NCBI GenBank assembly: GCA_902797125.1
Contig: CADBRS010000115.1
Span: 1-16,180 of the forward strand
Length of the DNA: 16,180 bases
From: an uncultured Ruminococcus sp.
GTDB taxonomy: Bacteria; Bacillota; Clostridia; Oscillospirales; CAG-272
Direction: 5' to 3'
Made by a program: the position numbers and the translations under genes. Positions 13,818 to 16,180 of the stretch are shown piece by piece. Positions within the stretch are counted from its first letter, which is position 1, and every line of letters starts with the position of its first letter. The notes under the pieces were generated by a model. It ran no database searches and was not told the DNA's origin. It worked only from the letters and a program-made list of their open reading frames with translations.

Positions 13818-14957
13818 ATGCATCAAATCGCCATTCTCGGATTCGGAACGGTGGGAAGCGGTGTAGCTGAAGCAATTTCCTGCGACCAGAACCGGATCCA
13901 AGCAGCTCTTGGAACAGAAATATGCATCAAATATATCCTGGATCTCCGGGAATTTCCGGACCATCCACTGGGACGTTTGGTCACCCATGATTTTAACGAC
14001 ATCCTGAACGACCCGGAGGTCGAACTGGTTGCGGAGACCATGGGCGGTTCCCACCCGGCCTACGATTTCTCTCTGGCTTGTCTCAAGGCAGGCAAATCGG
14101 TCGTCACTTCCAACAAAGAAGTCGTGGCCTCTTTCGGCCCCGAACTGCTTGAAGCAGCACGTCAGAACAACGTTTCCTATCTGTTTGAGGCCAGTGTGGG
14201 AGGCGGGATCCCCGTCATCCGCCCGCTCATCAACGAGTTGAGCGTTCACCAGGTCCAGAGGATCAGCGGGATTCTGAACGGAACGACCAATTACATCCTG
14301 ACGTCCATGCAGTCTCACGGCAAAGATTTTGACTCTGCTCTTTCCGAAGCTCAGAAAATGGGCTATGCGGAAGCCAATCCGAGTGCGGACGTCGAGGGAT
14401 TGGATGCAGCTCGCAAGATCGTCATCCTGGCTGCCATTGCATACGGCCGTTTGGTCAGTCCGAAAGATATTTTCTGCGAAGGGATCACCCAAGTGAAGCT
14501 GGCAGACCTCAAAGCCGCCGAGTCCCTGGGCGGAACGATTAAACTCATTGCAACTGCCCGTCAAACAGAGCAGGGCTTGCTTTTGCTCGTGGCTCCGCAT
14601 TTTGTCCCGAATCATTCCCTGCTCTCCCATGTAGAGGACGTCTTCAATGCCGTTTCGGTCAGAACAGACGTTTTAGGTGAAGCGATGTTCTACGGCGCGG
14701 GTGCCGGCAAACTGCCCACAGCATCGGCTGTAGAAGCGGATATACTGGATATTTTCGGCGGACGCAAAGCCAATCAGGCAGCCCTGGTCTGGGAAAGAAT
14801 CGGCCGGTCCGAACTGACGGATCCCGATTCGATCCGGTGCAGCTGGTTCCTGAGTGCAGGAGAGAAGTCCTGCATTCTGATTGACAAAACACGCGAAGAA
14901 GCGGTCACATACGGCAAAAGCATTCAGTCCGGTGCCTGCTTCCGCGTTCTGGATTGA
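13818..14957 (+). CDS. hom: Homoserine dehydrogenase without a complete ACT domain
   Basis: This cytoplasmic enzyme reduces aspartate semialdehyde to homoserine with NAD(P)H, feeding threonine and methionine synthesis. The 379-residue protein has the dinucleotide-binding GFGTVGSG (8-15), the conserved SNKE (98-101), ASVGGGIPVI (125-134), NGTTNYIL (154-161) and the catalytic stretch MGYAEANPSADVEGLDAARK (181-200), in which Lys200 matches the catalytic lysine of characterised members. Many bacterial enzymes are near 430 residues and end in an ACT domain that senses threonine. Here only about 65 residues follow the catalytic part, and they lack a clear ACT pattern, so feedback control by threonine may be absent or altered. 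No thrB or thrC is adjacent on this window. It is followed at 2 bases by a membrane protein gene. Confidence 0.96.
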   Translation: MHQIAILGFGTVGSGVAEAISCDQNRIQAALGTEICIKYILDLREFPDHPLGRLVTHDFNDILNDPEVELVAETMGGSHPAYDFSLACLKAGKSVVTSNKEVVASFGPELLEAARQNNVSYLFEASVGGGIPVIRPLINELSVHQVQRISGILNGTTNYILTSMQSHGKDFDSALSEAQKMGYAEANPSADVEGLDAARKIVILAAIAYGRLVSPKDIFCEGITQVKLADLKAAESLGGTIKLIATARQTEQGLLLLVAPHFVPNHSLLSHVEDVFNAVSVRTDVLGEAMFYGAGAGKLPTASAVEADILDIFGGRKANQAALVWERIGRSELTDPDSIRCSWFLSAGEKSCILIDKTREEAVTYGKSIQSGACFRVLD

Positions 14958-14959
14958 CC

Positions 14960-15682
14960 ATGGCAGTAAACAAAAAGAACCGCGGATGCGCATATGGGAT
15001 CATCGGAACGATCGTTGTCATATTGGGCGTTGTCGCATCCTACCTTCTGATCGCCTCTTTATCCAGACTCTTTACGGGTTTGCGGCTGGGAAGTGCTCCT
15101 TTTGCCGTCATTATGCCCGGATATATCGTTTTTCTAATCATTCAGTTCGTTCTCTTTGAAGTCATTTTCATGCTGATGATGCCTGATGGGATCATGTCCG
15201 GAAAGGGCGAGAGCGAAGAGGTCAAAAAGCGCAACGGTCTCATTGCCAAGATCATTTCCATCGTTTGCGGAGTCGCTGCCGTCTTCGTCATCTTCATCGC
15301 TGCGAACTGGTTCACGGCCTGGACCGACACCGGAATCCGGGACAGCAAGCTGTTTCAGACGGAAGAGTTTTCATTCGAAGACGCCTCATCTGCCCGGGTC
15401 TACTACGGGAGCAACGGACTGGCCTTTTCAGTGACTTCAAAAAGCGGTAAATCTTATGAACTTTTTTCGGGTGTCGGAGCATTCAACGACGCTTTTGCCA
15501 CCGAATATGAAAACCAATACAATTATGCCGTACAGGTCAAGAAAATGCTCACCGAGGCCGGTGTGGAAGTGATCGTTCAAGATGCCGAAAAACTGAAGAG
15601 GGTCTATGAGGAACCCTACCCTAAAACATGGGAATACATCAAACAACTGATCGATGATCCTGAAAATGAGGGCAATCAGTAA
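14960..15682 (+). CDS. Membrane protein of unknown function
   Basis: A 240-residue protein that I do not recognise. Three hydrophobic segments are visible (about residues 12-34, 46-72 and 93-117), the second pair separated by a charged loop with GKGESEEVKKRNG. The C-terminal half (about 120-240) is a soluble, probably extracytoplasmic domain with the pattern EFSFEDASSARVYYGSNGLAFSV in its early part and a helical KKMLTEAGVEVIVQDAEKL near the end. I chose ATG at 14960 because it gives a basic N-terminus and sits 2 bases after the hom stop; a TTG at 14954 would add two residues. No clear Shine-Dalgarno is visible, so translation is probably coupled to hom. Nothing ties its function to homoserine metabolism. 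Confidence 0.82.
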   Translation: MAVNKKNRGCAYGIIGTIVVILGVVASYLLIASLSRLFTGLRLGSAPFAVIMPGYIVFLIIQFVLFEVIFMLMMPDGIMSGKGESEEVKKRNGLIAKIISIVCGVAAVFVIFIAANWFTAWTDTGIRDSKLFQTEEFSFEDASSARVYYGSNGLAFSVTSKSGKSYELFSGVGAFNDAFATEYENQYNYAVQVKKMLTEAGVEVIVQDAEKLKRVYEEPYPKTWEYIKQLIDDPENEGNQ

Positions 15683-15716
15683 CTTCATATTCACAAAAAT
15701 CTTCAAGGAGATTCGC

Positions 15717-16180
15717 ATGTTTTCCATTAAAAAAGCCTGCCTGGCTATACTGCTTTTGCTCTGCCTTTTGATCCCGCTCGCTTCCTGCGGACAATCCGGA
15801 GACCCCCAGTCGCCGGACGGGACTCAGTCACAGACGGACAGTGAGACTTCTTCCGCGGATAGCGGAGAAAAGCTGTATATCGTTCAGGACGGCACTTCCT
15901 CGTACAGGATCATCCGTTCGGACACTTCCAAGATGGTCTTGACACAGGAATGCGGGAATTTATACAAAGAGATCACCAGCGGGACCGGAGCCAAGATCAC
16001 CATCACGACCGACTACGACACGGAAGAAGATCCTTCGATCCCGGAAATCATCGTCGGAAAATGCAAAAGAAGCGTCTCGACGGAATTGCTGAGCGGTCTG
16101 CCCGCTCAGGGATTCATTTTCCGGACAGTCGGCTCCAACCTGGTCATCCTGGGAACGACCGACGAACTGTCAGCACTGGC
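15717..16180 (+). CDS. Lipoprotein, N-terminal part (DUF4838/glycoside-hydrolase-leader-like), truncated by window end
   Basis: The reading frame is open to the end of the window (154 codons seen). AAGGAG (15705-15710) lies six bases before the ATG. The signal peptide ends in LASC (Cys24 by my count), followed by a Ser/Thr/Gln/Asp linker to about residue 55. The mature start, YIVQDGTSSYRIIRSDTSK followed by LYKEITSGTGAKITI and then IPEIIVGKC, follows the layout common at the N-terminus of DUF4838 proteins and of alpha-glucuronidase or GH20-type leader domains: a strand, a helix, a GTGA-type turn and an EIIVG strand. The catalytic part, if any, lies outside the window. It follows the membrane protein gene by 34 bases, so it may be in the same unit. 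Confidence 0.85.
   Translation, partial: MFSIKKACLAILLLLCLLIPLASCGQSGDPQSPDGTQSQTDSETSSADSGEKLYIVQDGTSSYRIIRSDTSKMVLTQECGNLYKEITSGTGAKITITTDYDTEEDPSIPEIIVGKCKRSVSTELLSGLPAQGFIFRTVGSNLVILGTTDELSAL

Noticed and set aside
13803..14630. 275-codon open frame antisense to hom
   Set aside because: It lies entirely over the conserved catalytic region of hom and has no domain features or supported start.
1..16180. CRISPR array, insertion sequence, prophage, toxin-antitoxin or defence genes
   Set aside because: I found no spaced repeats, transposase or integrase motifs, terminal inverted repeats or paired small toxin/antitoxin frames; gene content and orientation are explained by ordinary operons.

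Overview
The window looks like chromosomal DNA from a Gram-positive bacterium of the Firmicutes, most likely an anaerobic member of the class Clostridia with a roughly balanced base composition. The signs are strong AGGAGG-type ribosome binding sites, several lipoproteins with Gram-positive style signal peptides, promoters of the TTGACA-17-TATAAT type, a DUF4364 protein, and a DUF3810 protein next to murA. I cannot name the genus from sequence alone. There are no rRNA or tRNA genes, insertion sequences, phage genes or CRISPR arrays. Coding density is high.

Left part (1-4100, all minus strand). A consensus promoter inside a 314-base gap drives recA, followed by recX, a small membrane protein with a very basic tail, and a lipoprotein with a ComEC-type metallo-beta-lactamase fold. 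The spacing is tight (15 bases, 15 bases, then a 17-base overlap), so this looks like one transcription unit. Downstream of it a six-helix membrane protein with a tandem-repeat Lys/Glu tail has its own consensus promoter.

Middle part (4343-7850, plus strand). Divergent from recA, a promoter serves an RluA-family pseudouridine synthase, a DUF3810 membrane metallopeptidase-like protein, and murA, the first committed enzyme of peptidoglycan synthesis. A hairpin closes this unit. Then a lone lipoprotein gene follows with its own near-perfect promoter and a strong terminator (7930-8894).

Right-middle part (8857-13635, minus strand). A five-gene unit reads leftward: a DUF4364 winged-helix protein, two carbohydrate-type ABC permeases, a large solute-binding lipoprotein with an unusual C-terminal membrane helix, and a YhhN/TMEM86-family membrane protein. 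It ends at the same hairpin that terminates the lone lipoprotein, so that terminator is bidirectional. No ATPase gene is present for the importer.

Right end (13726-16180, plus strand). Divergent from DUF4364, a homoserine dehydrogenase lacking a complete ACT domain is followed at 2 bases by a membrane protein of unknown function and then by the start of a lipoprotein whose N-terminus resembles DUF4838/alpha-glucuronidase-type leader domains. That last gene runs off the window.

Most genes are ordinary housekeeping or surface functions. The parts that best repay a second look are the recA operon extension (a surface ComEC-like nuclease candidate with a basic membrane partner) and the importer unit that pairs UgpABE-like proteins with a possible lysoplasmalogenase.
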